From contig NZ_OY729424.1 in the NCBI RefSeq assembly GCF_963422335.1, positions 868,001-932,000 of the forward strand: a DNA stretch of 64,000 nt, in the 5' to 3' direction. Of the stretch, positions 1 through 10,654 are shown piece after piece. Each line of letters opens with the position of its first letter. Within the stretch, counting starts at the first letter, position 1. The notes beneath the pieces were generated by a model that saw only the letters and a list, made by a program, of their open reading frames with translations, was not told where the DNA came from and made no database searches. The translations under genes and the position numbers were made by a program. Source of the DNA: an uncultured Roseateles sp. (GTDB lineage Bacteria > Pseudomonadota > Gammaproteobacteria > Burkholderiales > Burkholderiaceae_C).

Positions 1-87
1 ATGGACCACGAAATGACTGCTGCGCGCTCGGCTGGGAGCACCCAGCACACGCTCAAAGTCGGCCGATCGCACGATGCGGCCGATCAT
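1..87 (-). CDS. rnpA: Ribonuclease P protein component, N-terminal fragment
   Basis: The minus strand encodes the first 29 residues of RnpA, the protein subunit that helps RNase P RNA cleave the 5' leader from pre-tRNAs. The visible start MIGRIVRSADFERVL and the following SRARSSHFVVH are typical of betaproteobacterial RnpA. The reading frame is still open at base 1, so the rest lies outside the window. It follows rpmH by 17 bases on the same strand, the usual rpmH-rnpA operon next to dnaA. The start at base 87 is the first in-frame ATG; only the fragment is seen, so length cannot be judged. Confidence 0.85.
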   Translation of the reverse strand, partial: MIGRIVRSADFERVLGAPSRARSSHFVVH

Positions 88-104
88 TTGACGCGGGTTC
101 CGAC

Positions 105-239
105 TCAGACGGCCAGACGCTTGCGGCCCTTGGCGCGGCGGGCATTGATGACCGCGCGGCCACCGCGGGTCTTCATGCGGACCAGGAAGCCATGGGTGCG
201 GGCGCGGCGGACTTTGGAAGCTTGGTAGGTACGTTTCAT
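105..239 (-). CDS. rpmH: 50S ribosomal protein L34
   Basis: A 44-residue, strongly basic protein beginning MKRTYQASKVRRARTHGF and ending KGRKRLAV, which matches L34 over its whole length. L34 is a small protein of the large ribosomal subunit. An AGAGG ribosome-binding sequence lies about 7 bases before the ATG. The gene is read away from dnaA, with rnpA directly downstream, the conserved order beside bacterial origins. Identification is by full-length pattern and context. Confidence 0.97.
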   Translation of the reverse strand: MKRTYQASKVRRARTHGFLVRMKTRGGRAVINARRAKGRKRLAV

Positions 240-540
240 GATGGTTCCTCTATGGAGCCTGTCTAAAACCCGAGGAACAATGATTAGCTCGTCGGGGTGC
301 GGGTGGCCGGACAGAACACCTGCCTTCAGCGCCGCTGGGGGTCTTGCTTTCTTTGCCCGAGCGCCAAGCAGGCGTCCGGGAAACCCACTATTACACCAAA
401 AACCTCCTTATCCGTCAATGACTTACACCACAAACCAAGGCTTTGCGGGGGATTGACCACCCGCATAAATCTGTGGATAACTTACGTACAAGTCCTGCGG
501 CAACGTACAATCCGGCCGCTCTGAGAACAAGTTTTCCACA
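240..540. promoter_or_regulatory. rpmH-dnaA divergent promoter region
   Basis: This 301-base gap separates divergent rpmH and dnaA. No gene is seen in it. On the plus strand TTGACC (453-458) and GATAAC (476-481), 17 bases apart, make a plausible sigma-70 promoter for dnaA. A perfect DnaA box in reverse orientation (TGTGGATAA, 472-480) overlaps the -10, and a one-mismatch box (TTTTCCACA, 531-539) touches the dnaA start codon. The arrangement fits repression of dnaA by its own product, a known behaviour of DnaA; promoter positions are inferred. Confidence 0.6.
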
Positions 541-1983
541 ATGAGCGTAGATCTCTGGCAACGTGGCTGCGAACGGCTCGCCACCGAATTGCCCGAACAA
601 CAATTCAACACCTGGATCCGTCCTTTGCCCCCCGCAGAGGTGTCGGATGCCGGCGGCGATGGCGCGGTCGTGTCGCTGCGCGTGCCCAACCGTTTCAAGC
701 TGGACTGGATACGCAGCCAGTACGCGGGCCGCATCGAGGCCATCCTGACCGAGCTGGCCGGCAAGCCGGTGCGGCTGGAGCTTGCCCTGGCTCCACGCGA
801 CACGCTGGCCCACACGCCCAGCGCCGGCAGTTCGGGTAGCGCCATCATCCTGCCGGGCCAGCCTGTGCAGGCCGGTCAGGTGCTGAACAACGGCCTGCGG
901 CCGATGGCGGCCAGCTCGCAAGTCAGCGCACCGGCCCCCAGCATGGCACCGCAGCCGGTGTCGCGCCACCGCCTGAACACCGCGCTGACCTTCGACACCC
1001 TGGTGCCGGGCCGCGCCAACCAGATGGCGCGCACCGCCGCGCTGCATGTGGCCGGCGCGCCGGGCGTGATGTACAACCCGCTGTTCATCTATGGCGGCGT
1101 CGGCCTGGGCAAGACCCATCTGATACACGCCGTGGGCAACGCGCTGCTGCGCGACAAGCCCGACGCCCGCGTGCTCTATCTGCACGCCGAGCAGTTCATC
1201 AGCGATGTGGTGAAGAACTACCAGCGCAAGACCTTTGACGAGCTGAAGGCCAAGTACCACTCGCTGGACCTGCTGCTGATCGATGACGTGCAGTTCTTCG
1301 CCGGCAAGGACCGCACGCAGGAGGAGTTCTTCAACGCCTTCGAAGCGCTGCTGGCCAAGAAGGCCCACATCATCATGACCAGCGACACCTATCCCAAGGG
1401 ATTGGTGGACATCGACGAGCGCCTGACCAGCCGCTTCGATGCCGGCCTGACGGTGGCCATCGAACCGCCCGAGCTGGAAATGCGCGTGGCCATCCTGATA
1501 CGCAAATCAGACGCCGAGGGCACGGCCATGCCCGAGGACGTGGCCTTCTTCATCGCCAAGAACGTGCGCGCCAATGTGCGCGAGCTCGAGGGCGCGCTGC
1601 GCAAGGTGCTGGCCTACAGCCGCTTCAGCCACAAGGAAATCAATATCGCCCTGGCCCGCGAGGCGCTGAAAGACCTGCTGTCGATCCAGAACCGGCAGAT
1701 CTCGGTGGAGAACATCCAGAAGACCGTGGCCGACTTCTACAAGATCAAGGTCGCCGACATGTACAGCAAGAAGCGCCCGGCCAGCATTGCCCGCCCGCGC
1801 CAGATTGCCATGTACCTGGCCAAGGAACTGACGCAGAAGAGCCTGCCCGAGATCGGCGAGCTGTTCGGCGGCCGTGACCACACCACCGTCTTGCACGCCG
1901 TGCGCAAGATCGGCGGCGAGCGCAGCAAGAACACCGAGCTGAATCAACAGCTCCACGTGCTGGAGCAAACCCTCAAGGGTTGA
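541..1983 (+). CDS. dnaA: Chromosomal replication initiator DnaA
   Basis: A 480-residue AAA+ ATPase that binds DnaA boxes, opens oriC and loads the helicase. Seen in order: an N-terminal oligomerisation/DnaB-contact domain starting MSVDLWQRG, a variable linker (about residues 85-150), Walker A GGVGLGKT (185-192), Walker B LLLIDDVQ (244-251), and the C-terminal DNA-binding domain with the signature GGRDHTTVLHAV (443-454). Length is normal for the family. The ATG at 541 is chosen because the protein aligns from its first residue; no clear ribosome-binding site precedes it. DnaA boxes lie both upstream and downstream. Confidence 0.98.
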   Translation: MSVDLWQRGCERLATELPEQQFNTWIRPLPPAEVSDAGGDGAVVSLRVPNRFKLDWIRSQYAGRIEAILTELAGKPVRLELALAPRDTLAHTPSAGSSGSAIILPGQPVQAGQVLNNGLRPMAASSQVSAPAPSMAPQPVSRHRLNTALTFDTLVPGRANQMARTAALHVAGAPGVMYNPLFIYGGVGLGKTHLIHAVGNALLRDKPDARVLYLHAEQFISDVVKNYQRKTFDELKAKYHSLDLLLIDDVQFFAGKDRTQEEFFNAFEALLAKKAHIIMTSDTYPKGLVDIDERLTSRFDAGLTVAIEPPELEMRVAILIRKSDAEGTAMPEDVAFFIAKNVRANVRELEGALRKVLAYSRFSHKEINIALAREALKDLLSIQNRQISVENIQKTVADFYKIKVADMYSKKRPASIARPRQIAMYLAKELTQKSLPEIGELFGGRDHTTVLHAVRKIGGERSKNTELNQQLHVLEQTLKG

Positions 1984-2013
1984 GTTTCTCGACTGGGGCA
2001 TTCCTGGGCCGCT

Positions 2014-2217
2014 GTCAAAGCACAAACCTGTGGACAGGTTTTGAATAACCCATCACTTATCCACAGGGCAAGAGCCAAATCCAGAGTTGTTGTATGCCGG
2101 ACCGCGGCTTGAACAGGGCGCCGCCCACATGGTTTCAAGCGCTGCAAGTGCTTGTCATCATTGAGGTTTCTGCTCTTGTCCACATAAAGCAGCCCCCTCT
2201 ACTATTACGACTACCTT
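2014..2217 (+). repeat. oriC tandem repeat copy 1
   Basis: First copy of an ungapped tandem repeat of about 204 bases. Its partner is 2323-2526, offset exactly 309. Anchors that keep the offset include GTCAA (2014/2323), TTATCCACA (2057/2366), AGTTGTTGT (2085/2394), TTGTCCACA (2176/2485) and TACGACTACCTT (2206/2515). By eye roughly two thirds of positions match, with the boxes best conserved. Confidence 0.85.
2176..2217 (+). promoter_or_regulatory. Origin unwinding element: DnaA box plus DnaA-trios, copy 1
   Basis: A TTGTCCACA box (2176-2184) is followed by a GC-rich spacer and then the triplet run TAC-TAT-TAC-GAC-TAC (2200-2214), leading into AT-rich DNA. This is the layout of the bacterial basal unwinding system, in which DnaA is guided from double-stranded boxes onto single-stranded trinucleotide repeats. 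The layout is seen directly; function is inferred from that family of origins. Confidence 0.7.
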
Positions 2218-2322
2218 TTAATCTTCAACTCTGTATTGATAGTAAGTCGGGCAAAAGAATCTGCGGTTTTTGAATTTGCCTGAAATTGAAGCAGGCCTGA
2301 ATAACAGAACAGTTCCAAACCC

Positions 2323-2526
2323 GTCAAGGCACAAGGCTGTGGATAAATATTGAACAACCAGAGGCTTATCCACAGGCCAAGACCGGAATCTCAAGTTGTT
2401 GTCTGTGGGGCAGACTTCAATCAGGTGCAGGGCACACAGGGTTTGAAGCCGGCTAAGTGCTTGCGGCCGTAGGCAATAAGGTGCTTGTCCACAGCCAGAG
2501 GCCTGCTCTACCAATACGACTACCTT
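2323..2526 (+). repeat. oriC tandem repeat copy 2
   Basis: Second copy of the repeat described at 2014-2217. It keeps the same box order and has a better match to the reverse DnaA box (TGTGGATAA at 2338 versus TGTGGACAG at 2029 in copy 1). The sequence after its trinucleotide run is less AT-rich than in copy 1. Confidence 0.85.
2485..2526 (+). promoter_or_regulatory. Origin unwinding element: DnaA box plus DnaA-trios, copy 2
   Basis: TTGTCCACA (2485-2493), GC-rich spacer, then TAC-CAA-TAC-GAC-TAC (2509-2523). One triplet is off pattern and the following sequence is less AT-rich than in copy 1, so it may be a weaker or decaying unwinding element. Confidence 0.55.
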
Positions 2527-2794
2527 CCAAAACCCAATTCGAGAAGTCATAGAGGACAAGTCAAAAATCGGCTGTTGCCCCCAGTCACTTCGCCGCGCAA
2601 ACGCTTGTGGCGGCAATGCCTCACAACAGGCGACAATACGGGGTGGGGTCGGCGAGAGACAGCTAGAACTGGCCCCATGGTTTTCAGGGGAACGGGGCTG
2701 GCCCCGAGTGAGCGAAAATGCGCTGTTGCGCCGGAGCGTGCCGATGGCAAGGCCGCTCAAACGAGAACAATTCATTGACGATGAGGTTGACGAC

Positions 2795-3913
2795 ATGATC
2801 GTGTTGAAAGCAGCGCAGGACAAAGTGCTGGGTGCCTTGCAAGCGGTGGCTGGCATTGTTGAGCGCCGCCACACCTTGCCCATCCTCGCCAATGTGCTGA
2901 TACGCAAGACCGGTTCGCAGCTTGAATTCACCACCAGCGACCTGGAAATCCAGGTGCGCACCAGCGCCGAGTTCGACGGCGATGCCGGCAACTTCTCGAC
3001 CACCGTCGGGGCCCGCAAGCTGATCGACATCCTGCGTTCGATGCCGTCCGACCAGGTGGTATCGCTGTCCGCCGCGGCCAGCAAGCTGACGCTGCAGGGC
3101 GGCAAGAGCCGCTTCACCCTGCAAAGCCTGCCGGCAGATGACTTCCCGCTGGTGCAGGAAACGGCCGACTTCGGCCCCTCGTTCAGCGTGCCGCAGAAGA
3201 CCTTGAAGGCCCTGATCAACCAGGTGCACTTCGCGATGGCGGTGCACGACATCCGCTACTACCTGAACGGCATCCTGTTCGTCGCCGAAGGCAAGAGCCT
3301 GACACTCGTCGCTACCGACGGCCACCGCCTCGCCCTGGCCCAGGCCACGCTCGAGGAAGACATGCCCAAGCAGGAAGTGATCCTGCCGCGCAAGACGGTG
3401 CTGGAGCTGATGCGCCTGCTGAAGGACGAAAAAGACGGCGCCGACGCCCCGATCGAGATGCGCTTCGCCGGCAACCAGGCCAAGTTCTCGTTCAGCGGCA
3501 TGGAGTTCGTCACCAAGCTGGTCGAGGGCAAGTTCCCCGACTACAACCGCGTCATCCCCAAGAACCACAAGCACCATGTGATCCTGGGCCGCACGACCCT
3601 GCTGTCCAGCCTGCAGCGCGCCGCCATCCTGACCAGCGAGAAGTTCAAGGCCGTGCGCCTGAGCTTCGAGCCGGGCGTGTTGCGCATCGCCTCCAGCAAT
3701 GCCGAGCAGGAAGAAGCCAAGGAAGAAATCGAGATCGACTACGACGCCGAGCTGATCGAGATCGGCTTCAACGTCACCTATCTGATGGACGCCCTCTCGA
3801 ACAACGGCTTTGACATGGTGCGCATCGAGTTGCATGACTCGAACTCCAGCGCACTGTTCACCGTGCCCGAAATGCCCGGCTTCAAATACGTGGTGATGCC
3901 GATGCGCATTTAG
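2795..3913 (+). CDS. dnaN: DNA polymerase III beta sliding clamp
   Basis: A 372-residue sliding clamp that tethers DNA polymerase III to DNA. It starts MIVLKAAQDKVLGALQAV, continues RRHTLPILANVLI, and ends with FTVPEMPGFKYVVMPMRI, the characteristic C-terminus. A longer in-frame start at 2708 exists, but the ATG at 2795 gives the family N-terminus and normal length and has a purine-rich GATGAGG upstream. It lies directly after oriC and before gyrB in the conserved dnaA-dnaN-gyrB order. Confidence 0.97.
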   Translation: MIVLKAAQDKVLGALQAVAGIVERRHTLPILANVLIRKTGSQLEFTTSDLEIQVRTSAEFDGDAGNFSTTVGARKLIDILRSMPSDQVVSLSAAASKLTLQGGKSRFTLQSLPADDFPLVQETADFGPSFSVPQKTLKALINQVHFAMAVHDIRYYLNGILFVAEGKSLTLVATDGHRLALAQATLEEDMPKQEVILPRKTVLELMRLLKDEKDGADAPIEMRFAGNQAKFSFSGMEFVTKLVEGKFPDYNRVIPKNHKHHVILGRTTLLSSLQRAAILTSEKFKAVRLSFEPGVLRIASSNAEQEEAKEEIEIDYDAELIEIGFNVTYLMDALSNNGFDMVRIELHDSNSSALFTVPEMPGFKYVVMPMRI

Positions 3914-3942
3914 TGCGCGCGAAGCCAGCAGTGATTGACCTC

Positions 3943-3972
3943 AGCGGGCCGCGTGCCCGCTTCAGCGTTTTT
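3943..3972 (+). terminator. Possible terminator after dnaN
   Basis: AGCGGGC (3943-3949) and GCCCGCT (3955-3961) pair around a 5-base loop. A run of five T residues (3968-3972) follows six bases after the stem. The T-run is not immediately adjacent, so this is a weak intrinsic terminator or attenuating hairpin between dnaN and gyrB. Confidence 0.4.
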
Positions 3973-4036
3973 AAAGGGGGTGTCAAAACCTGGCACCCCG
4001 GCGCGAAATTCGCGAGATACCAGTGAGTAATGCCCG

Positions 4037-6625
<2,589 letters not shown>

Positions 6626-6657
6626 CGTCTGCTTCGCCGGCAGGTTGAATACGGAGC

Positions 6658-6975
6658 ATGGCTGCACAAGCTTTCATCACTGAACGCCAGGCACAAATCG
6701 ATGAGTTGTGTCGGCGTGCCCATGCCCGCCGCCTGCATCTGTTCGGCTCGGCCGCACGACTCGACTTCCGGCCAGCAGACAGTGATCTCGACTTTCTGGT
6801 CGAGTTTGAGCAGGAACTGCCGCCGGCCGCTTACTCGCAGGCTTTTTTCTCGCTGAAAGAGGGCTTGGAAGCCCTGTTCAGCCGGCCGGTTGATCTGCTG
6901 ACGCCGGAGTCATTGCGCAACCCTTACCTGCGCCAACGCATAGAGGCCGAACAAGTGCCCGTCTATGTCGCCTGA
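6658..6975 (+). CDS. mntA: MntA-type nucleotidyltransferase antitoxin
   Basis: A 105-residue minimal nucleotidyltransferase. The catalytic pattern is present: FGSAARLDF (GS at 30-31) followed by DSDLDFLVEF with the metal-binding DxD at 43 and 45. In characterised MntA/HepT systems this enzyme transfers AMP groups onto a tyrosine of the HEPN toxin and so neutralises it. It starts 32 bases after gyrB with GGAG just upstream of the ATG. Its end overlaps the next gene by 11 bases, the expected two-gene antitoxin-first arrangement. Function is by motif and pairing. Confidence 0.85.
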   Translation: MAAQAFITERQAQIDELCRRAHARRLHLFGSAARLDFRPADSDLDFLVEFEQELPPAAYSQAFFSLKEGLEALFSRPVDLLTPESLRNPYLRQRIEAEQVPVYVA

Positions 6976-7312
6976 TGCTGCCAAGCACCTCTGGGACGCA
7001 CAGCAAGCCGCCGCGAAGGCTCTGCGATTTGTCCAGGGCAAGGGCTTCGACGACTATCTGGCGGACGAGTTGCTGCGCTCAGCGGTCGAACGCCAGCTGG
7101 AGATCGTCGGCGAAGCTCTGAGCCAGCTGCGCAAGGTCGACCCCACCACCGCCTCGACGATTCCGGATCTGCCCCAGGCCGTGGCGCTGCGCAATGTGCT
7201 GATCCATGCCTATGCCACCGTCAACGACAGGCTGGTTTGGGGTGTGGTGGAGCAGCACCTTCGCCCCCTGCTGGATTGCCTGATGGTCTTGTTGCCGGCA
7301 CCGGAAATCTGA
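6965..7312 (+). CDS. hepT: HepT-type HEPN RNase toxin
   Basis: A 115-residue all-helical HEPN protein (DUF86 type). The active-site motif R-x4-H-x-Y is present as RNVLIHAY (residues 76-83), where the arginine and histidine form the RNase centre and the tyrosine is the modification target in studied homologues. It overlaps mntA by 11 bases, which implies translational coupling. The toxin looks intact: no missing active-site residue and normal length. Natural target RNA cannot be told from sequence. Confidence 0.85.
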   Translation: MSPDAAKHLWDAQQAAAKALRFVQGKGFDDYLADELLRSAVERQLEIVGEALSQLRKVDPTTASTIPDLPQAVALRNVLIHAYATVNDRLVWGVVEQHLRPLLDCLMVLLPAPEI

Positions 7313-7567
7313 ACGTAGCCAGCAGGCGGGTCGGCCCTGTGGTGAGTTCTCGCGGTCCCAGTTTCAAGAGCATCGGCTTGCGGCGTTCTACGGTGTGCTG
7401 CGCCGCTTGCATCAGGTTTCGACGCTCAGGCCAGTTGTCGCTGCACCGGCAAACATGCAATCCACCCGACTTGAAGCCGACATCCCTGCGGAACAACTGC
7501 ACGTTTTATCGTTGAAGACACCCCATCAAACCCGGTAGGCTTCTGCTCGGTCCTTACTTTTCCTTCC

Positions 7568-10500
7568 ATGCGCTCCTCCTTCCGCAGCCTGGCCTGCCTG
7601 TTGTTCCTGTTGTTTGGCTCTGCTGCCGCACCCGCAACCCCGGTGCCCGAGTCGCTGGAAGTCCAATTCCGCAGCATCCCCGTCCCCCAGAACACCGTGC
7701 CCACGCTGGCACAGGACCGCGCCGGTTTCATCTGGGTGGCCACCAGCCGTGGGCTGACGCGCTACGACGGCTACCGGCTGCGGCCTATCGAACAGGCGGG
7801 TGGGACCAACGCGCAGCGCAATCTGGGCTGGGTGCGGGCATTGGCGCCGTCCCGTGACGGACGGATGTGGATCGGCACCGAGTTTCTGGGCCTGAAGGCC
7901 TACGACCCCGGGCAGGATCGCCTTGAATCGCATGGCAGTGCAAAGGGTGAGGCCGGGCCGCATGCGCCGATTCGGGCGCTGGCGGAAGATGGCGATGGCG
8001 CCGTCTGGGTGGGCACCTTGGGGCAGGGCCTGCATCGCTATACGCCGGCCACGCGCCGCTTCGAGCCGCAGGATCTGCGCTGGCAGGGCGAGCCCGAGAG
8101 CCGGGTGCTGGCCTTGTGCGTGGGCGCGAATGGCACGGTCTGGGCCGGGCATTGGCGGGGGCTGTCCCGGCTGCGCGGCGGCGTTTGGGAGTCCGTGCCG
8201 CTGCCGGGCCTGGACCAGGGGGCGCCGGTGCTGGCCTTGGCCGAGGGACGTGATGGCCGCTTGTGGCTGGGCACCCAGGATGGGCGGCTGGGCGTGGTCG
8301 AGCAGGACCGCGTGCGCTGGGTCCAGCCCGACCTGAAGCTGCCGGTGCAGGCGCTGGCCGAGGCGAGTGATGGGCGGCTGTGGGTGGGCACCAAGGGTGG
8401 CCTGCTGTGGGTGAATACGGCCAGCGGCGAGATCGAGGCGCGGCTGCGGCATGACCCGCGCCGCCTGGCGGGCCTGGCGGGTAATGACATCAGTGGCCTG
8501 CTGCGCGACCAGGGCGGCGCGATGTGGGTCACCGGCTACGGCCTGGGCCTGCAGCGCCATCAGCACCACCCGGCGTTGGCCGTGCGCGGTGCCGATGCAG
8601 ATCCGGCCAGCCCCTTGGCCGAGATCGATGTGCGCGCGCTGCTGGCCTTGAAGACTGGCGAGGTGCTGGCACCCACGCAGACCGGCAAGCTGGTGCGCCT
8701 GGACGGCCGCCCGGGCCGGAGCCTGGCCACGCTGGGGGTCTGGCCGCGCGAGCGCAGCAGCGTGGTCGAGTCGCTGGCCGAGGCGGCCGACGGCAGCCTG
8801 TGGATGGCCGGTGGTGGCCGTCTGGAGCATCGCGCCGCCAGTGGTCGGCTGCTGCGCGACTGGCCGCTGGACGGCGGCCGGGCGCAGCGCCTGCTGTTGC
8901 GCAGCGGCGGTGAAGTCTGGCTGGGCATGCAGGAAGGGCTGTATCGCCTGGCCGATCCCAAGGCCAAGACATTGGAGCGTGTGCCACTGGCAGGCGGCGC
9001 GGCGCTGCACGGCGGCATCTATGCCTTGATCGAAGAACCCGGCAGCCACAGTCTCTGGGTCGGCGGCCAGCAGGGCCTGTTCCGCGAGCGCGACGGTAGC
9101 CTGCAGCTGGTGCCGCAGGCGCCCGGGGAGACGCTGGGCAGTCCCGTCGTGCTGGCCCTGCTGCTGGCACGCGATGGCACGCTGTGGGCCGACACGCCCG
9201 TGGCCGGCCTGCACCGCCTGCGTGGCTGGGATGCCCAGGGCCGCGCCCGCTTCGATCGCATCGGCGAGCGTCATGGCATGGAGGGCGTGTTCGGCGGCAA
9301 TCTGCACGAGGACGCCCAGGGCCGCATCTGGAGCCAGCTCGCCGTCTACGACCCCAAGTCCGACCGGGTCGACAGTTTTGGCGCTGCCGAAGGCGCGTCC
9401 TTCGGCAGTTTCTGGTTCTTTGCCAGCACCGAGCTGCCCGGCGGCGGCCTGCTGTTTGGCGGCAGCCGTGGCCTCTTGCGTATTGAGCCGCAGGCCTTTA
9501 CGCCGATGGCTATCACGCCGCCGCTGGTCATCAGCACGCTGCGCGTCAACGGCCAGCCCTACCAGGCTCAGGCCCTGCCACAGGGCCTGCAACTGCCGGC
9601 CGGCACGCGCAGCCTGGCCGTGGAGTTCGCCGGGCTCGACTACGCCGACCCGAGCCGGCTGCGCTACCAGTACCGGCTGCAGGGCCTGGACACCGATTGG
9701 ACCCATGCCGACGCCAGTTCGCGCAGCCCCCGCTTCGGCCCGCTCAAGCCCGGCCGCTACACGCTGCAGGTGCGCGCCACACCGCATCAGGAGCTGTGGA
9801 GCACGGCCGAGCTCGAACTGTCCATCCAGCAGCTGCCCGCCTGGTGGCAGACGCTGTGGGCGCAGGTGGCCGGTGTGGGCCTGGGCCTGCTGGCCGTCTG
9901 GGCCTGGGTGCGCTGGCGCACCCGCCAGCTGCGCCGCCGCGAGGTCGAGCTGCAGGGGCTGGTGGACGAGCGCACGGCCGAGCTGCGCGAGGCCAGCCTG
10001 ACCGACTCGCTGACCGGCCTGCGCAACCGCCGCTACCTGGAGCTGCGCCTGCCCGACGATCTGCACCTGTGCCTGCGCCGCTTCGAATCGGGCGAGTCCG
10101 GCATGCCCGGCCCCGACAGCGATCTGGTCCTGATGCTGCTCGACCTGGACCATTTCAAGCGCGTCAACGACGCCCATGGCCACGCCGCCGGCGACGCGGT
10201 GCTGGTGCAGCTGGCCGAGCGCCTGCGCCGCGTGTTCCGCGAGACCGACTCGCTGGTGCGCTGGGGGGGCGAGGAGGTGCTGGTGCTGGTGCGCGAAACC
10301 AGCCGCGACGATGCCGCCGATCTGGCCGCCCGCGTCTGCGCTGCCGTGCGCGGCCAGGCCTTCGATATCGGTGGCGGCCAGACGCTGAACGTCACCACCT
10401 CGATAGGCTTCGTCGCCTATCCGCTCGATCCGCAGCAGCCGCGCGCCTGGGAATGGCAGGCCAGTCTGGGCCTGGCCGACTCGGCGCTCTATGCCGCCAA

Positions 10501-10654
10501 GGCCCGCGGCCGCGACGGCTATGTGGGCGCGGTCAAGGCCAATGGCCTGGTGCCCAGCGAGGCGCCGCGTGATCTGAACGGCTGGCAGAACGAGAGCCGG
10601 ATGACGGTGCGCCTCGGATCGGCGACGGGAGTCCTGTCCCCAGCTCAGCCATAG
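7568..10654 (+). CDS. Two-component-regulator-propeller diguanylate cyclase
   Basis: A 1028-residue membrane-anchored sensor predicted to make c-di-GMP. Order: signal peptide (residues 1-22), a long periplasmic stretch of reg_prop beta-propeller repeats with recurrent DGxLWxGT-like motifs (about 35-640), a Y_Y_Y domain (about 665-750, with YQYRLQGLDTDW), one membrane helix (about 760-782), a short coiled linker, and a GGDEF domain. The active-site loop is GGEEV rather than GG(D/E)EF, near residue 900. The inhibitory RxxD site is present as RETD five residues before it. The 255 bases before it hold no evident gene. Its end overlaps the convergent Fic gene by 10 bases. Confidence 0.85.
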   Translation: MRSSFRSLACLLFLLFGSAAAPATPVPESLEVQFRSIPVPQNTVPTLAQDRAGFIWVATSRGLTRYDGYRLRPIEQAGGTNAQRNLGWVRALAPSRDGRMWIGTEFLGLKAYDPGQDRLESHGSAKGEAGPHAPIRALAEDGDGAVWVGTLGQGLHRYTPATRRFEPQDLRWQGEPESRVLALCVGANGTVWAGHWRGLSRLRGGVWESVPLPGLDQGAPVLALAEGRDGRLWLGTQDGRLGVVEQDRVRWVQPDLKLPVQALAEASDGRLWVGTKGGLLWVNTASGEIEARLRHDPRRLAGLAGNDISGLLRDQGGAMWVTGYGLGLQRHQHHPALAVRGADADPASPLAEIDVRALLALKTGEVLAPTQTGKLVRLDGRPGRSLATLGVWPRERSSVVESLAEAADGSLWMAGGGRLEHRAASGRLLRDWPLDGGRAQRLLLRSGGEVWLGMQEGLYRLADPKAKTLERVPLAGGAALHGGIYALIEEPGSHSLWVGGQQGLFRERDGSLQLVPQAPGETLGSPVVLALLLARDGTLWADTPVAGLHRLRGWDAQGRARFDRIGERHGMEGVFGGNLHEDAQGRIWSQLAVYDPKSDRVDSFGAAEGASFGSFWFFASTELPGGGLLFGGSRGLLRIEPQAFTPMAITPPLVISTLRVNGQPYQAQALPQGLQLPAGTRSLAVEFAGLDYADPSRLRYQYRLQGLDTDWTHADASSRSPRFGPLKPGRYTLQVRATPHQELWSTAELELSIQQLPAWWQTLWAQVAGVGLGLLAVWAWVRWRTRQLRRREVELQGLVDERTAELREASLTDSLTGLRNRRYLELRLPDDLHLCLRRFESGESGMPGPDSDLVLMLLDLDHFKRVNDAHGHAAGDAVLVQLAERLRRVFRETDSLVRWGGEEVLVLVRETSRDDAADLAARVCAAVRGQAFDIGGGQTLNVTTSIGFVAYPLDPQQPRAWEWQASLGLADSALYAAKARGRDGYVGAVKANGLVPSEAPRDLNGWQNESRMTVRLGSATGVLSPAQP

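Larger units (their letters stand above)
1984..2794. other. Origin of replication (oriC), duplicated module
   Basis: The 811-base dnaA-dnaN gap holds no gene and is rich in DnaA boxes. Perfect TTATCCACA boxes: 2057-2065 (+), 2338-2346 (-), 2366-2374 (+). TTGTCCACA variants: 2176-2184 and 2485-2493, plus a weaker TGTGGACAG at 2029-2037. AT-rich sequence at about 2215-2315 is the likely unwinding region. Boxes and flanking sequence recur at a constant spacing of 309 bases, so the region is an imperfect tandem duplication. Location between dnaA and dnaN plus box density make the oriC call strong; the exact unwinding point is inferred. Confidence 0.88.

Noticed and set aside
2708..2794. Longer N-terminus for DnaN (start at 2708)
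   Set aside because: Adds 29 residues not typical of beta clamps; the ATG at 2795 starts the conserved MIVLKAAQDK sequence.
7313..7567. Possible small genes in the gap between hepT and the propeller cyclase
   Set aside because: Short frames on both strands have no domain, ribosome-binding site or composition support; I see nothing definite there.
7526..10183. Very long open frame (885 codons) on the minus strand opposite the propeller cyclase
   Set aside because: Its translation is Gln/Ala/His-rich with no recognisable domain, and it lies opposite a gene with clear domains. Typical of antisense frames in GC-rich DNA.
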